Shown here in pieces: positions 1 through 8,406 of a stretch of 64,000 nt of DNA. This DNA comes from Flavipsychrobacter sp. Lineage in GTDB: Bacteria; Bacteroidota; Bacteroidia; Chitinophagales; Chitinophagaceae. Under the pieces are notes generated by a model. The model worked only from the letters and a program-made list of their open reading frames with translations, was not told the origin of the DNA and searched no databases. Position 1 is the stretch's first letter. Each line of letters begins with the position of its first letter. Location: the NCBI GenBank assembly GCA_016786615.1, contig JAEUVX010000004.1:248001-312000 (forward strand), in the 5' to 3' direction. The position numbers were made by a program, and so were the translations under genes.

Positions 1-103
1 GTTGTTTATATTTTCTGATGGCGAATCGCTGATGGTTAAAGACGTAAACGCATTGAAAAAAGCGCTGAAACGCGTTGCGATGGAAGCAGGTGCATTTGCA
101 TAG
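1..103 (+). CDS. C-terminal end of an unidentified protein
   Basis: An open frame enters from the left edge in the frame starting at base 2 and ends at a TAG at 101-103, giving about 33 residues that finish MEAGAFA. It is rich in Lys and Ala (KKALKR) and looks like a closing amphipathic helix. Too little remains to assign a family. It converges on the histidine kinase gene, and a hairpin lies between them, which supports a real gene end. Confidence 0.45.
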   Translation, partial: LFIFSDGESLMVKDVNALKKALKRVAMEAGAFA

Positions 104-163
104 CAGACAAATGCTTATTGCGCTTGTGTTCTTAATATAATTCTGTAATGGTCTGCGGATAGC

Positions 164-187
164 CACCTTGTGGCTTGCCACAAGGTG
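164..187. terminator. Hairpin between convergent gene ends
   Basis: A perfect 10-bp stem (CACCTTGTGG / CCACAAGGTG) with a 4-nt loop lies between the stop codons of the two converging genes. No T-run follows on either strand, so it may be a weak or factor-assisted bidirectional terminator. Confidence 0.45.
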
Positions 188-196
188 ACGGCCAAT

Positions 197-2356
197 TTAA
201 ATAGTATTAGGAAGTGTGATGGTGAATGTGCTGCCTTTGCCCGGTGTACTGGTGACAACAATGTCGCCGCCATTCTTCTTGATGAATTCGTAGCATAATT
301 GCAAGCCCAGCCCCGTACCTTTTTCACCACCTGTACCACGGGTACTATCCAGGCTCAATTCTTTGAACAGTTTGCTTAATTGTTCATCCGTCATACCCAC
401 TCCAGTATCGGTTACAGATATTTGTGTGGTATTACCATTTGTAAAGCCATTGATTGTGACACTGCCACTTTCGGGTGTAAATTTGATGGCATTAGATACC
501 AGATTTCGCAGTACAATATCTACCTGGTTGGCATCGCCATAAGCACTGAGCCCTTCGGGAATATTATATGTAAGGTTGATGTTTTTCTGGGCTGCGGCAT
601 CTTTCAGTACAGCCATTGTTTTCAGTGCTTTCCGTTTTATGTTAAGCTTTTCAATATCCAGTGCATGTTCTCCCTTCATGCGGCTTTGTGCCCAAAACAG
701 CATGTTTTCAAGCAGCAGGCTAACAGACTGTAATTTGTTGTTCAGCTCGTTTTTGTGCATGGCAAACTCTTCGGGTGTCATCAGCTTTTCGTCCAGCATC
801 ATCATGGTGCCTGTAAGTGCATTCACCGGGCTGCGCAGGTCGTGAGAGAGTACAGAAAATGTAACATCTTTAAAATCGTTCAGTTCTTTGAGATTAGCTG
901 CTTGTTTTTCAATTTCCTCTTTCTGGCGCAGTATTTCGCTTTGTCGTTTACGTTCGCTTTGAGAGTTTCGGAAGAACATATAAGCAATGATACCTGCAAG
1001 GATAATACCAATAAATGCAGCCAGCAATTGGATGTTTTTACTCTTTGCCTGTGCAGCAGACAGTGCTTTGTCTTTTTCGAGCAGTGTTATTTCTGTTTCT
1101 TTCTTTTCTATCTCGTAATTGAAAAGCATTTGCTGCGCTTCATTATGTCCGTTGTCTTTCAGTAAACTATCGCGGTAGCTGTTATTTATTTTGACGTATT
1201 GGAGTGCATTTTTGTAATCTCCATGCTGCTCGTAAATAGCAGCCAGCTTGCCAGATATATCTCTTGCCTGTTCTTTAATGCCAATTTGCTGCATGGTGTT
1301 GAGTGCGCTTTTTAAACTCAACAATCCGGTTGCAGTATTTCCCTGTTTGCAAAGTATCTCACCGATTCCGGCATCTGCTATAGCTACGCCCTCAGCATCA
1401 TTCATTTTTTGTGATGATTGCTTTGCTTCCTTATATAGTTGCAATGACTTTGAATAATCACCTTTTTTCAGGTAAACTTCCGCAATATTGCCCTTCAGCA
1501 GGGTGATGATGAATTCATTATTAACACTTATGGCAATGTCCAGTGCTTCTTCAAGTATTATTTGGGAAGAATCATACTGCTTTTGTTCGTTATAGATAAT
1601 AGCTGCAGTAGTGAGGTTGGCAATGATATTGCCTTTTGCACCTGCTTTGCGGTTAAATGCAAGGCCACGGTTATTATAAGCTATTGCATTTTTGTAATCT
1701 CCGAGCCGCATGTACACATTTGCAATGTTAGACATGTCTGATGCTATGTCAGTAATATTGCCTAGTTCTTCCTGAACTGTTAATCCCTTAAGGTAAAAGC
1801 TGAGTGCCTTTGTGTAATTGCCCTGGATGTAAAAGATATTGGCAATATTGCTGGATGCCTTCCCTTGCATTAATTTATTGCCCGTTTGCAGGGCATAATG
1901 CATAGCGCTATCGTATGCATTCAGGGCATCGTAGTATTGCCCTTTTCTGAAGAGGGCATTGGCAATATTGTTATGTAAGGCACTACGTTCGTAAGTATTG
2001 GCTGATGTATAACAATTTTTCAACCCCTCTTGCTGGTAATAGATGCTGCTGTCATAATTGCCATGAAGGAAATGCGAAGAACCTATTTCTTCCAGCGATG
2101 CTATGATGCCAAGAGTATATTGCAGTTTTCGGGATATGGCCAGTGCCTGTGTGGCATATTTGTATTGAGAGTCGGCATTGCTGTAATAATACTGCTTTGC
2201 CATCAAGACAAGCAGGCCCGCTTTGCCGGTATCTTCTTTTTTGTAACCGGACAGCTCTCTGCGCAGGCTGTCTGTTTTCAATTGCGCATAAGAGTGATTG
2301 GTGGCTGCAGCAAATACGAATACCAGTAATGCAATAAATCGAGACAATCTGTTCAT
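197..2356 (-). CDS. TPR-containing sensor histidine kinase (orphan)
   Basis: Membrane-bound two-component sensor of about 719 residues. The start is placed at the Met beginning MNRLSRFIALL because it opens a signal peptide ending SYAQ; the open frame extends further upstream without such a signal. Residues 50-430 hold repeated TPR units (NIANALFRKGQYYDALNAY type). One transmembrane helix (about 445-467) is followed by a coiled coil and a HisKA dimerisation domain with the phospho-acceptor His505 in SHDLRSP. The HATPase_c domain shows an N box (NLVSNAIKFTP), G1 (DTGVGM) and G2 (GTGLGL). The TPR part probably acts in the periplasm (inference). No response regulator lies next to it and no receiver domain is fused, so its partner is elsewhere. 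Confidence 0.92.
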   Translation of the reverse strand: MNRLSRFIALLVFVFAAATNHSYAQLKTDSLRRELSGYKKEDTGKAGLLVLMAKQYYYSNADSQYKYATQALAISRKLQYTLGIIASLEEIGSSHFLHGNYDSSIYYQQEGLKNCYTSANTYERSALHNNIANALFRKGQYYDALNAYDSAMHYALQTGNKLMQGKASSNIANIFYIQGNYTKALSFYLKGLTVQEELGNITDIASDMSNIANVYMRLGDYKNAIAYNNRGLAFNRKAGAKGNIIANLTTAAIIYNEQKQYDSSQIILEEALDIAISVNNEFIITLLKGNIAEVYLKKGDYSKSLQLYKEAKQSSQKMNDAEGVAIADAGIGEILCKQGNTATGLLSLKSALNTMQQIGIKEQARDISGKLAAIYEQHGDYKNALQYVKINNSYRDSLLKDNGHNEAQQMLFNYEIEKKETEITLLEKDKALSAAQAKSKNIQLLAAFIGIILAGIIAYMFFRNSQSERKRQSEILRQKEEIEKQAANLKELNDFKDVTFSVLSHDLRSPVNALTGTMMMLDEKLMTPEEFAMHKNELNNKLQSVSLLLENMLFWAQSRMKGEHALDIEKLNIKRKALKTMAVLKDAAAQKNINLTYNIPEGLSAYGDANQVDIVLRNLVSNAIKFTPESGSVTINGFTNGNTTQISVTDTGVGMTDEQLSKLFKELSLDSTRGTGGEKGTGLGLQLCYEFIKKNGGDIVVTSTPGKGSTFTITLPNTI

Positions 2357-2520
2357 CAAAAGGTGCGATGTTGTTTGTTTGTGTTTGTCATGGTAGTTCT
2401 GTACAGAACAGGAATAGCGTATATATATAGCTGTAAATATACAATGGAAATATGAAACCCGCTTGTAGAAGTGTTGATGCATGGGCATTCAAGCTTTTGT
2501 CATTATATTGTAGGTACATC

Positions 2521-2661
2521 GTGTGTAAATTTTTACTAATAATATTGTTCTGTGTCGCGTCGCATAAAGCTATATCGCAAAAAGCTGTATTAAGTGCGGA
2601 CGATACAATATCGCGTCAGGAATATTTGTTGCTAAAGGAGATTACTAATGACGGTAATTAG
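2521..2661 (+). CDS. Possible small secreted peptide or 5' gene remnant
   Basis: A frame open from 2452 contains, from a GTG at 2521, a sequence that looks like a signal peptide (KFLLIILFCVASHKAISQ) followed by about 26 polar residues and a TAG. The 46-residue product would be a small exported peptide. It could equally be the surviving 5' end of a decayed secreted-protein gene or chance, since there is no clear ribosome site or recognised family. It is divergent from the histidine kinase and precedes the phage-like cassette. Confidence 0.25.
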   Translation: MCKFLLIILFCVASHKAISQKAVLSADDTISRQEYLLLKEITNDGN

Positions 2662-2721
2662 TTTGATGCGCCTTTAATAGTCATCTGAATAAAAAGCAAA
2701 AAAACTTTTTTAAAAATATTT

Positions 2722-2755
2722 TTTGTTATCTAAAATAGTTTGTACATTTGTACAA
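2722..2755 (+). promoter_or_regulatory. Promoter with overlapping 16-bp palindrome
   Basis: TTTG at 2722-2725 and TACATTTG at 2743-2750 resemble the Bacteroidota -33 (TTTG) and -7 (TAnnTTTG) boxes, here with a 17-nt spacer, slightly shorter than usual. A palindrome, TTGTACA-TT-TGTACAA (2740-2755), sits on the -7 box, where a dimeric repressor would block the polymerase. It lies about 22 bp upstream of the ATG at 2777. Confidence 0.5.
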
Positions 2756-2776
2756 CAAAAACCAATATCACCTACC

Positions 2777-3256
2777 ATGAATCTTAAGCATTTCTCGCCC
2801 AAAGATGCCCGTATTATAAAAGATAATGAGGGTAAAACACCTGATGAGCTACTTGCGATAGGCCTTTCTCAACGCGGTTATCGCCGATTGATTGAAGCTG
2901 GCATCGAAGTAGAGCAAACTAACAGTGTATTGTTGCAGCCTGTAAGTGTTGAGGCTGTGTCTTTAACGTCCGTACTACTTAATCCTGCCGATATGCCGCT
3001 GCGGATAAATCTGCACAATAAGAAAAGCGGCAGAGTGGTATTGATGGGTTATAAAGCAGCCGCAATGCTCGCAGAAAAATATCCTAACGAATTTGAAATT
3101 TTCTTGCTGTTGTCTTGTGCTGTTTTTATGGTTTCTGATTATCCGGGAATAGATGAACATACTAAGTTGTTACTATTGAAATGGTTTTCAGGTGTTAATA
3201 TGCTGGTTTGGGGATTATCTAAATTATTCGGTTTAGAAGAAACAACATCATCATGA
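2777..3256 (+). CDS. Phage-like membrane protein with N-terminal helical domain
   Basis: About 159 residues. I start at the ATG giving MNLKHFSPKDAR, since the upstream Met in this frame lies inside the promoter region. The first 40 residues look like a compact helical domain (KTPDELLAIGLSQRGYRRL) that may be helix-turn-helix-like. The C-terminal third carries two hydrophobic segments (FEIFLLLSCAVFMV; LLLLKWFSGVNMLVWGL). It overlaps the next gene by 4 bp (ATGA), so the two are translationally coupled. The layout (small two-helix membrane protein, short membrane protein with coiled coil, short lipoprotein) resembles lysis-type modules in phages of this phylum, but no endolysin or structural gene is present. 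Function unknown; holin-like is only a guess. Confidence 0.6.
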   Translation: MNLKHFSPKDARIIKDNEGKTPDELLAIGLSQRGYRRLIEAGIEVEQTNSVLLQPVSVEAVSLTSVLLNPADMPLRINLHNKKSGRVVLMGYKAAAMLAEKYPNEFEIFLLLSCAVFMVSDYPGIDEHTKLLLLKWFSGVNMLVWGLSKLFGLEETTSS

Positions 3257-3465
3257 CGACACAAGAAATAACAATCATTGATAAACAGTTGCGGGGCATA
3301 AATCTACGCTTAATATGGGCTTTAGTTGTATGCACTGCTGTAAGTGTATCAACAGTACTAAGCGTATATTATGGATTTAAAACGGACTTGGCTATTCAAA
3401 AGTTACATATAAAATTATTAGAAGCCCGTATCGATCGAATTGAGGATACGGTAAACCGCAAATAA
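3253..3465 (+). CDS. Small membrane protein with C-terminal coiled coil
   Basis: Seventy residues: a polar N-terminus, one transmembrane helix (about 20-42, LRLIWALVVCTAVSVSTVLSV) and a C-terminal heptad-like stretch (IQKLHIKLLEARIDRIEDT). The start overlaps the stop of the previous gene (ATGA) and the next gene begins 2 bp after its stop, so the three form a tight operon. Such short TM-plus-coiled-coil proteins are common in phage lysis or membrane-anchoring cassettes. Function not assigned. Confidence 0.6.
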   Translation: MTTQEITIIDKQLRGINLRLIWALVVCTAVSVSTVLSVYYGFKTDLAIQKLHIKLLEARIDRIEDTVNRK

Positions 3466-3467
3466 AT

Positions 3468-3953
3468 ATGAAAACCCTTATCACTTATTGCTTCATCATG
3501 CTCTCATTGTGTATGATGTTTACAGGATGCTATTCTGAGAATAAAGCACATCGTCAATTATTTAAAGTAAATTCAAAGTATCCGTAGGTTGTAACAAAAC
3601 ATTGTGCAGATATATTTCCAGAACAAAGCTTTTCAGTTGATAGCGTTGTCTACATTCAGGGAGATGTTATTACAGTTCTGGATACTGTGTTTATCTCGGA
3701 TACGATTGCAAAAGTTGTAACAAAGAATATTGTACACTTTAAGAGGAGAACAGATACAGTCTTTAGATTGCGAAATCTTCAAACTGTAAATAAAGCAAAG
3801 GAATTATTGCTTACTACTGAAAATCAAAAAATATCTACTCAACTTGCTAAAGAGCAAAAGGAGAATAGTATACTCTTTTGGGTTGTTGTAGTTGTAGGAG
3901 GATATACAATACTTCGCTGGATAGTAAGGTTTTGGGGGATTCGACTGCCTTAG
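3468..3953 (+). pseudogene. Lipoprotein / coiled-coil membrane gene interrupted by an in-frame TAG
   Basis: An ATG at 3468 opens a lipoprotein signal (MKTLITYCFIML, lipobox ending TGC at Cys21) and runs 39 codons to a TAG at 3585-3587. The same frame then stays open without a break to a TAA at 3951-3953. It continues with a Cys-containing stretch (VVTKHCADIFP), a coiled coil (about 90-125) and a C-terminal transmembrane helix (SILFWVVVVVGGYTI). Read through, it is one protein of about 161 residues with lipid anchor, periplasmic or extracytoplasmic stalk and TM helix. The residue at the stop could have been Glu or Gln (GAG or CAG changed to TAG by one base). A 39-residue lipoprotein alone, or re-initiation at the ATG at 3687, are alternatives. 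Confidence 0.6.
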
Positions 3954-4011
3954 AGATATTCCGTCTGAATGAGGTATTATTCCGTTTCGCTGACACTTAT
4001 TTTATTAATAC

Positions 4012-4053
4012 AACGCATTGTGTTCATTTTACATAAAATTGATACAATGCGTT
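4012..4053 (+). promoter_or_regulatory. Inverted repeat enclosing the TolC start codon
   Basis: AACGCATTGT (4012-4021) is the exact reverse complement of ACAATGCGTT (4044-4053), and the second arm contains the ATG at 4047. If transcribed as one RNA, the 10-bp stem with a 22-nt loop would bury the start codon of the outer-membrane efflux gene. It could instead be a protein-binding site with half-sites 32 bp apart (three helical turns). Confidence 0.4.
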
Positions 4054-5342
4054 TTTTCTATACGCTCATATTATTAACATTATCTGCTGTCTCATTTGCA
4101 CAGGTCGATGTGCATAGTCCGGATGCCTTACTAAGATATGCCGATAAGCAGGCTCCTCAGGTATTGCAATCAAAATTGATTCCTGAAATGGCAAAACAGG
4201 ATGTAAACATACAGGCTTCCGGGCTGTATCCACGTGTAAATGTATTTGGTGCCGGAGATTACTACCCTATTATAGCCACACAGGTTATACCTGCAGAGGT
4301 TTTGGGTGGGGCTCCGGGAACATATCTGAAGGCGCAGTTTGGATTGCCTTATGTTTTTGCTGCAGGTGCAGAATTAACCATGCCGGTGGTAAATCTTGAA
4401 AAATGGACACAATTATCTAAGTCCAGAACTATCTATAATCAATCAAAATGGACGGGTAAGGCTTCCTTAGAGAGTTTTCACGTGCAATTAATTCAGGCTT
4501 ATTATCAAACATTGGTAACAAAAGAGGTGCTCAGCTTGAATGATGAGAATGTAACTACTGTTGCAGAGCTTAAAAGAATCATGGAGGAACGTTATAATAA
4601 TGGGGTTGTAAACCCAGCAGACTATAACCGAACTACTAACCTGTATATGGACGTTCAATCTGCCGGGTATAATTATAAAAAGCAGTTGCAACAGTCTTAT
4701 AATGCCCTTTCTGCTATGTTGAATCTGAACAACGATTCGCTGATGCTGTCTGAAAATATAATTGAATTTAACTGGCCGTTATTGCAACATGTAAATGATC
4801 CGACTAACAGGTCGGCTTGGAAGGAGGCCGACTATAAACTCCAAGCAGCAGAATTGTCGTTGAGTGAAAGCCGTAAAGGAGGATTGCCACGTTTATCTCT
4901 TACAGGAAGGTATACATATAATATGCAGAGCAAGTTTGAGGTTGCGGGGAATAACGTTGAATTCAATACTGCAAATGTGGGTATGCGTGTAGATTTTCCA
5001 TTGTTTCAGGGCAATTATTATCGCTCTTTACAACATAAAAGTAAGTTGCAGTTAGAGAATGCAAAATTGGAACAACAGCGTACGCAGGCTACTCTTACGC
5101 AGCAACAAAGTGATTGGTATGCGCAATATCAAGCGGCATTCAGCAAGCACAACGTATTGAATGAAAAAGTAAAGAACGCATCCGATAATCTACGCATAGC
5201 TAAGCTGAACCTGAAAGAAGGGGTGATGGAGTTTGATGAATTTAATAACATATTTACCGAATACAACCGAGCAAGGATGGAAAATCTGCAAAACCTTGCT
5301 GATGGGATATTATATTATCTGTTAAGCACACAAAAATTTTAG
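4047..5342 (+). CDS. TolC-family outer membrane efflux protein
   Basis: Outer-membrane channel subunit of a tripartite exporter, about 431 residues. The start is set at the ATG giving MRFFYTLILLTLSAVSFAQ, a clean signal peptide; an upstream in-frame Met at 3969 gives a poorer N-terminus. Two OEP halves are seen as long alpha-helical hairpins (about 35-220 and 250-425) with the typical Gln/Asn/Ala-rich heptads (NLRIAKLNLKEGVMEF). It is first of four genes (TolC, membrane fusion protein, permease, ATPase) spaced by 4 bp, 1 bp overlap and 10 bp, which identifies the pump as ABC-type. The substrate is unknown. Confidence 0.9.
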   Translation: MRFFYTLILLTLSAVSFAQVDVHSPDALLRYADKQAPQVLQSKLIPEMAKQDVNIQASGLYPRVNVFGAGDYYPIIATQVIPAEVLGGAPGTYLKAQFGLPYVFAAGAELTMPVVNLEKWTQLSKSRTIYNQSKWTGKASLESFHVQLIQAYYQTLVTKEVLSLNDENVTTVAELKRIMEERYNNGVVNPADYNRTTNLYMDVQSAGYNYKKQLQQSYNALSAMLNLNNDSLMLSENIIEFNWPLLQHVNDPTNRSAWKEADYKLQAAELSLSESRKGGLPRLSLTGRYTYNMQSKFEVAGNNVEFNTANVGMRVDFPLFQGNYYRSLQHKSKLQLENAKLEQQRTQATLTQQQSDWYAQYQAAFSKHNVLNEKVKNASDNLRIAKLNLKEGVMEFDEFNNIFTEYNRARMENLQNLADGILYYLLSTQKF

Positions 5343-5346
5343 TACA

Positions 5347-6435
5347 ATGAAACAACAGCTATTATGGTTGTTACTGGCTGCGGTTGTTAGTAGCTGCGGA
5401 AGCAAAGAAAAAGAAATAATGCCTGAGATGAAACTGCTCACATCCGCAGTTTATGCATCAGGTACTTTGGTGCCCGAACTGGAATATAAAGTAGTCTCCG
5501 GTGTAGATGGTTATTTGGTGCAGGCGTTAGTAAAAGAAGGGGATACTGTTCATAAAGGACAATTGCTTTTTACAATCAGCAACGATGTGCGTAATGCTCA
5601 GGAGCATGGGGCCCAGGCACTGGTGCAGCGTACCGCACCTGCGGTAGCCGATAATGCACCTGTATTTAGGGAATTGCAGGGCAGGTTGGAAGTCGCTCGT
5701 ATTCGTATGCAGCAGGATAGTATGCAGTATATACGATACAAAAGCCTGTTTGACCAGAACGCAATTTCTAAAAGCAATTACGAGAAATATTATCTGCAAT
5801 ATCAAAGCTCTTTGAAAGATTTTCAGAATTTGAAACAAAACCTGCATCAACAACGTATAACTGCCGATTTGCAAATGCAGCAGGCACAGAATAATTATAT
5901 GGTCGCTTCTGCTCAATCGGATATCGGGAAACTGAAAAGCTTTGTAGATGGTATTGTATATGATGTGTACAAAAAAGAAGGTGACCTTATTAATCCTAAT
6001 CAGGCAGTAGCACTGGTAGGTGCCGGAGATATGTTTGCAAAACTGATGGTAGATGAGGATGACCTTGATAAAGTTTATAAGGGGCAGCAAGTATTGATTA
6101 CAATGGACGCATTTCCTGACAAAATATTTAAAGCCCACATCAGCAAATTATATCCGTTGCTCAATAAACTGGAGCAGTCTTTCAGAGTAGATGCCACCCT
6201 CGATGAACCAATACCGGTATCTATGTACGGGTTGAATCTTGAGGCAAACATTGTAGTTGCTGACAAAAAGAATGTATTGGCAATACCACGTGCGGCTTTG
6301 ATGAAAGGAGACACTGTATGGGTAAAAGAAAATGGTGAAAAGAAGAAAGTGAAAATATTGAAAGGCGTTGAAGATGATAGCTGGGTAGAAGTGCGTGGGG
6401 GATTAACCCAATCATCTGTAATAATCATGCAATAA
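5347..6435 (+). CDS. Periplasmic adaptor (membrane fusion) lipoprotein of ABC efflux pump
   Basis: Links the inner-membrane ABC permease to the TolC channel; 362 residues. A lipoprotein signal ends at Cys17 (VVSSC), so it is lipid-anchored. In order: first half of a lipoyl-like domain (about 45-80, VSGVDGYLVQALVKEGDTV), an alpha-hairpin coiled coil (about 110-185, rich in Gln), the second lipoyl half (GIVYDVYKKEGDLI), then a beta-barrel domain and a membrane-proximal domain. This is the HlyD/MacA architecture. The TAA stop shares its last base with the ATG of the permease (TAATG), indicating coupled translation. Confidence 0.9.
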   Translation: MKQQLLWLLLAAVVSSCGSKEKEIMPEMKLLTSAVYASGTLVPELEYKVVSGVDGYLVQALVKEGDTVHKGQLLFTISNDVRNAQEHGAQALVQRTAPAVADNAPVFRELQGRLEVARIRMQQDSMQYIRYKSLFDQNAISKSNYEKYYLQYQSSLKDFQNLKQNLHQQRITADLQMQQAQNNYMVASAQSDIGKLKSFVDGIVYDVYKKEGDLINPNQAVALVGAGDMFAKLMVDEDDLDKVYKGQQVLITMDAFPDKIFKAHISKLYPLLNKLEQSFRVDATLDEPIPVSMYGLNLEANIVVADKKNVLAIPRAALMKGDTVWVKENGEKKKVKILKGVEDDSWVEVRGGLTQSSVIIMQ

Positions 6436-7697
6436 TGAACTGGAAATTAGCCTTTACAATTGCGGTAACCCACCTGCTCAGCAAAAAGAAGCAGACACTC
6501 ATTGCCATGCTGGGTGTTACATTCGGTATATCCATGTTTATCATCATGATAAGCTTTATGACCGGTGTAAACACTTTTCTGGAAGATATGGCAATGGATA
6601 ACACACCGCATATACGTATATACAAACCGATAGAGCTTCGTGAAAACAAAATTATTGCTGCCGGTAAACCGCAAACAGATAAGGATTGGTATGTGCTGGA
6701 GCATCAACGCCCTAAAAAGGAACTGACAAAGATTAAGAATGGATTGATACTGGCAGAAAAAATAGAACAGATGCCTGAGGTTATTGGTGTTGCACCGCAG
6801 GTGTCATCTCAGGTGTTTTTTAATAATGGCCCTACACAGATACCTGGCACACTATCTGGTATCGATATCGATATGCAGAAAAAGCTGTTCGAATTGGATG
6901 AGAAACTGGATGAAGGGGAACTGGAGGATTTACTGAAAGGTTCGGATGTGATAATAGTAGGCAAGGGATTGGCGAAGAAGATGAATGTGAAACTAGGCGA
7001 CAGGGTAAGCGTTACCACACCGGAAGGTAATAATGTGAATGTAAAAATAGTAGGTATTTTTTCTTTTGGTATCGCAGCTTGGGACGAAACGAAGAGCTAT
7101 GCTACATTGGCTACTGTACAAAAAATAATGGGGGTTGATCCTTCTTATGTTACGGAACTGCACATGAAGCTGAGAGATAAAGAAACGGCGCTTGCCTTTA
7201 AAGAAAAGTTGAGTGCCCGATATCCGAATGTATATATGGAGGACTGGGCAACAGCAAATGCTTCTATAATGGCTGGTACCGAAATCAGGAATGTAATGAC
7301 GATAGTGGTTTGTGTTACGCTCCTCATTGTGGCCGGTTTTGGTATTTACAATATCATGAACATGAATATCATCAATAAGATGAAAGATATTGCCATACTG
7401 AAGGCAACCGGTTTTCAGGGCAAGGATATTACAGGGATATTCCTGCTGCAATCTGTAATGATTGGTGTAGCAGGTGGTTTGTTGGGTTTGCTGATAGGGT
7501 GGTTCTTTAGCTTTGTCCTTTCACGCACCCCATTCCCGGCAGGCGAGATTGTTCGTATGAGTACTTTTCCTGTCAATTTCAAATTAGTTCACTATGCATC
7601 GGGTTTGTTCTTTGGTTTCCTTACTACACTGTTTGCGGGCTATTTCCCGTCAAGAAAGGCAGCTAAGGTAGATCCTGTAAGTATCATTCGCGGATAA
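6435..7697 (+). CDS. MacB/FtsX-type ABC transporter permease
   Basis: Inner-membrane subunit of the exporter, 420 residues. Four transmembrane helices in the MacB/LolC pattern: one near residues 20-45, then a large periplasmic domain (about 50-285), and three more (about 290-315, 335-365, 380-405). It ends with the family-typical pattern SRKAAKVDPVSIIRG. MacB-fold permeases do not form a channel but drive the periplasmic adaptor mechanically using cytoplasmic ATP hydrolysis. Its neighbours, adaptor before and ATPase after, match. Unlike MacB itself, the ATPase is a separate protein here. Confidence 0.92.
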   Translation: MNWKLAFTIAVTHLLSKKKQTLIAMLGVTFGISMFIIMISFMTGVNTFLEDMAMDNTPHIRIYKPIELRENKIIAAGKPQTDKDWYVLEHQRPKKELTKIKNGLILAEKIEQMPEVIGVAPQVSSQVFFNNGPTQIPGTLSGIDIDMQKKLFELDEKLDEGELEDLLKGSDVIIVGKGLAKKMNVKLGDRVSVTTPEGNNVNVKIVGIFSFGIAAWDETKSYATLATVQKIMGVDPSYVTELHMKLRDKETALAFKEKLSARYPNVYMEDWATANASIMAGTEIRNVMTIVVCVTLLIVAGFGIYNIMNMNIINKMKDIAILKATGFQGKDITGIFLLQSVMIGVAGGLLGLLIGWFFSFVLSRTPFPAGEIVRMSTFPVNFKLVHYASGLFFGFLTTLFAGYFPSRKAAKVDPVSIIRG

Positions 7698-7707
7698 TAT
7701 TAATGCA

Positions 7708-8403
7708 ATGACGATTCTTAAAGCATCAAATATCAGAAAATATTTTGCCCAGCCCGAAAAGTTTGAGGTACTGAAAGGCGTAAGCTTTGATGTGCAGCAG
7801 GGAGAGTTTCTTTCTATTGTAGGTAAAAGCGGCTGTGGTAAAAGTACATTGCTCTACATACTTTCTACAATGGATACCGATTATGAAGGTACTATGGAAA
7901 TAAAGGGGCAGCAGCTGACAGGGCAGGGGCAGAATGAACTGGCGCATTTCCGTAATGAAAATCTTGGTTTTGTATTCCAGTTTCACTACCTGTTGCCAGA
8001 GTTTACAGCGTTGCAGAATGTTATGATGCCTGCGTTGAAGCTGGGCAGGTATAGCAAGGAAGAAATAGAACAACGTGCCATGCAAAAGTTAAGCATGGTA
8101 GATATGCAGGATTATGCGCTGAAGCACGCATCGCGCCTATCGGGCGGGCAGCAGCAGCGGGTAGCCATTGCACGTGCCCTGGTAAACGACCCGGCCATTA
8201 TTATGGGCGATGAGCCGACAGGTAATCTGGATAAAAATAATTCCCAAAAAGTATTCGATATATTCAGGGAGCTGACAATAACAAACAAACAAACGATTAT
8301 AACCGTAACCCACGACCCTGATTTCGCAAATGGCAGCGACAGGATTATTGAAATGGAGGATGGTAATATTATCGGCACACATTTTCCTAAGGGTAAACAT
8401 TAA
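7708..8403 (+). CDS. ABC transporter ATP-binding protein (MacB/LolD type)
   Basis: Energises the permease encoded just upstream; 231 residues. Walker [10 protein letters not shown] (39-47), Q-loop Gln91 within [12 protein letters not shown] (the FQ-HLLPE stretch typical of LolD/MacB ATPases), signature LSGGQ (144-148), Walker B with Asp168-Glu169 and switch His202 (TVTHD) are all present, so it should be active. The gene follows the permease by 10 bp and precedes the sensor kinase by only a few bases, so pump and regulator genes probably share one transcript. Confidence 0.95.
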   Translation: MTILKASNIRKYFAQPEKFEVLKGVSFDVQQGEFLSIVGKSGCGKSTLLYILSTMDTDYEGTMEIKGQQLTGQGQNELAHFRNENLGFVFQFHYLLPEFTALQNVMMPALKLGRYSKEEIEQRAMQKLSMVDMQDYALKHASRLSGGQQQRVAIARALVNDPAIIMGDEPTGNLDKNNSQKVFDIFRELTITNKQTIITVTHDPDFANGSDRIIEMEDGNIIGTHFPKGKH

Positions 8404-8406
8404 GAT

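Noticed and set aside
5527-6138. 203-codon minus-strand frame opposite the membrane fusion protein gene
   Set aside because: It is the complement of a clearly coding gene, rich in Cys/Ile/His as expected of antisense frames, with no domain.
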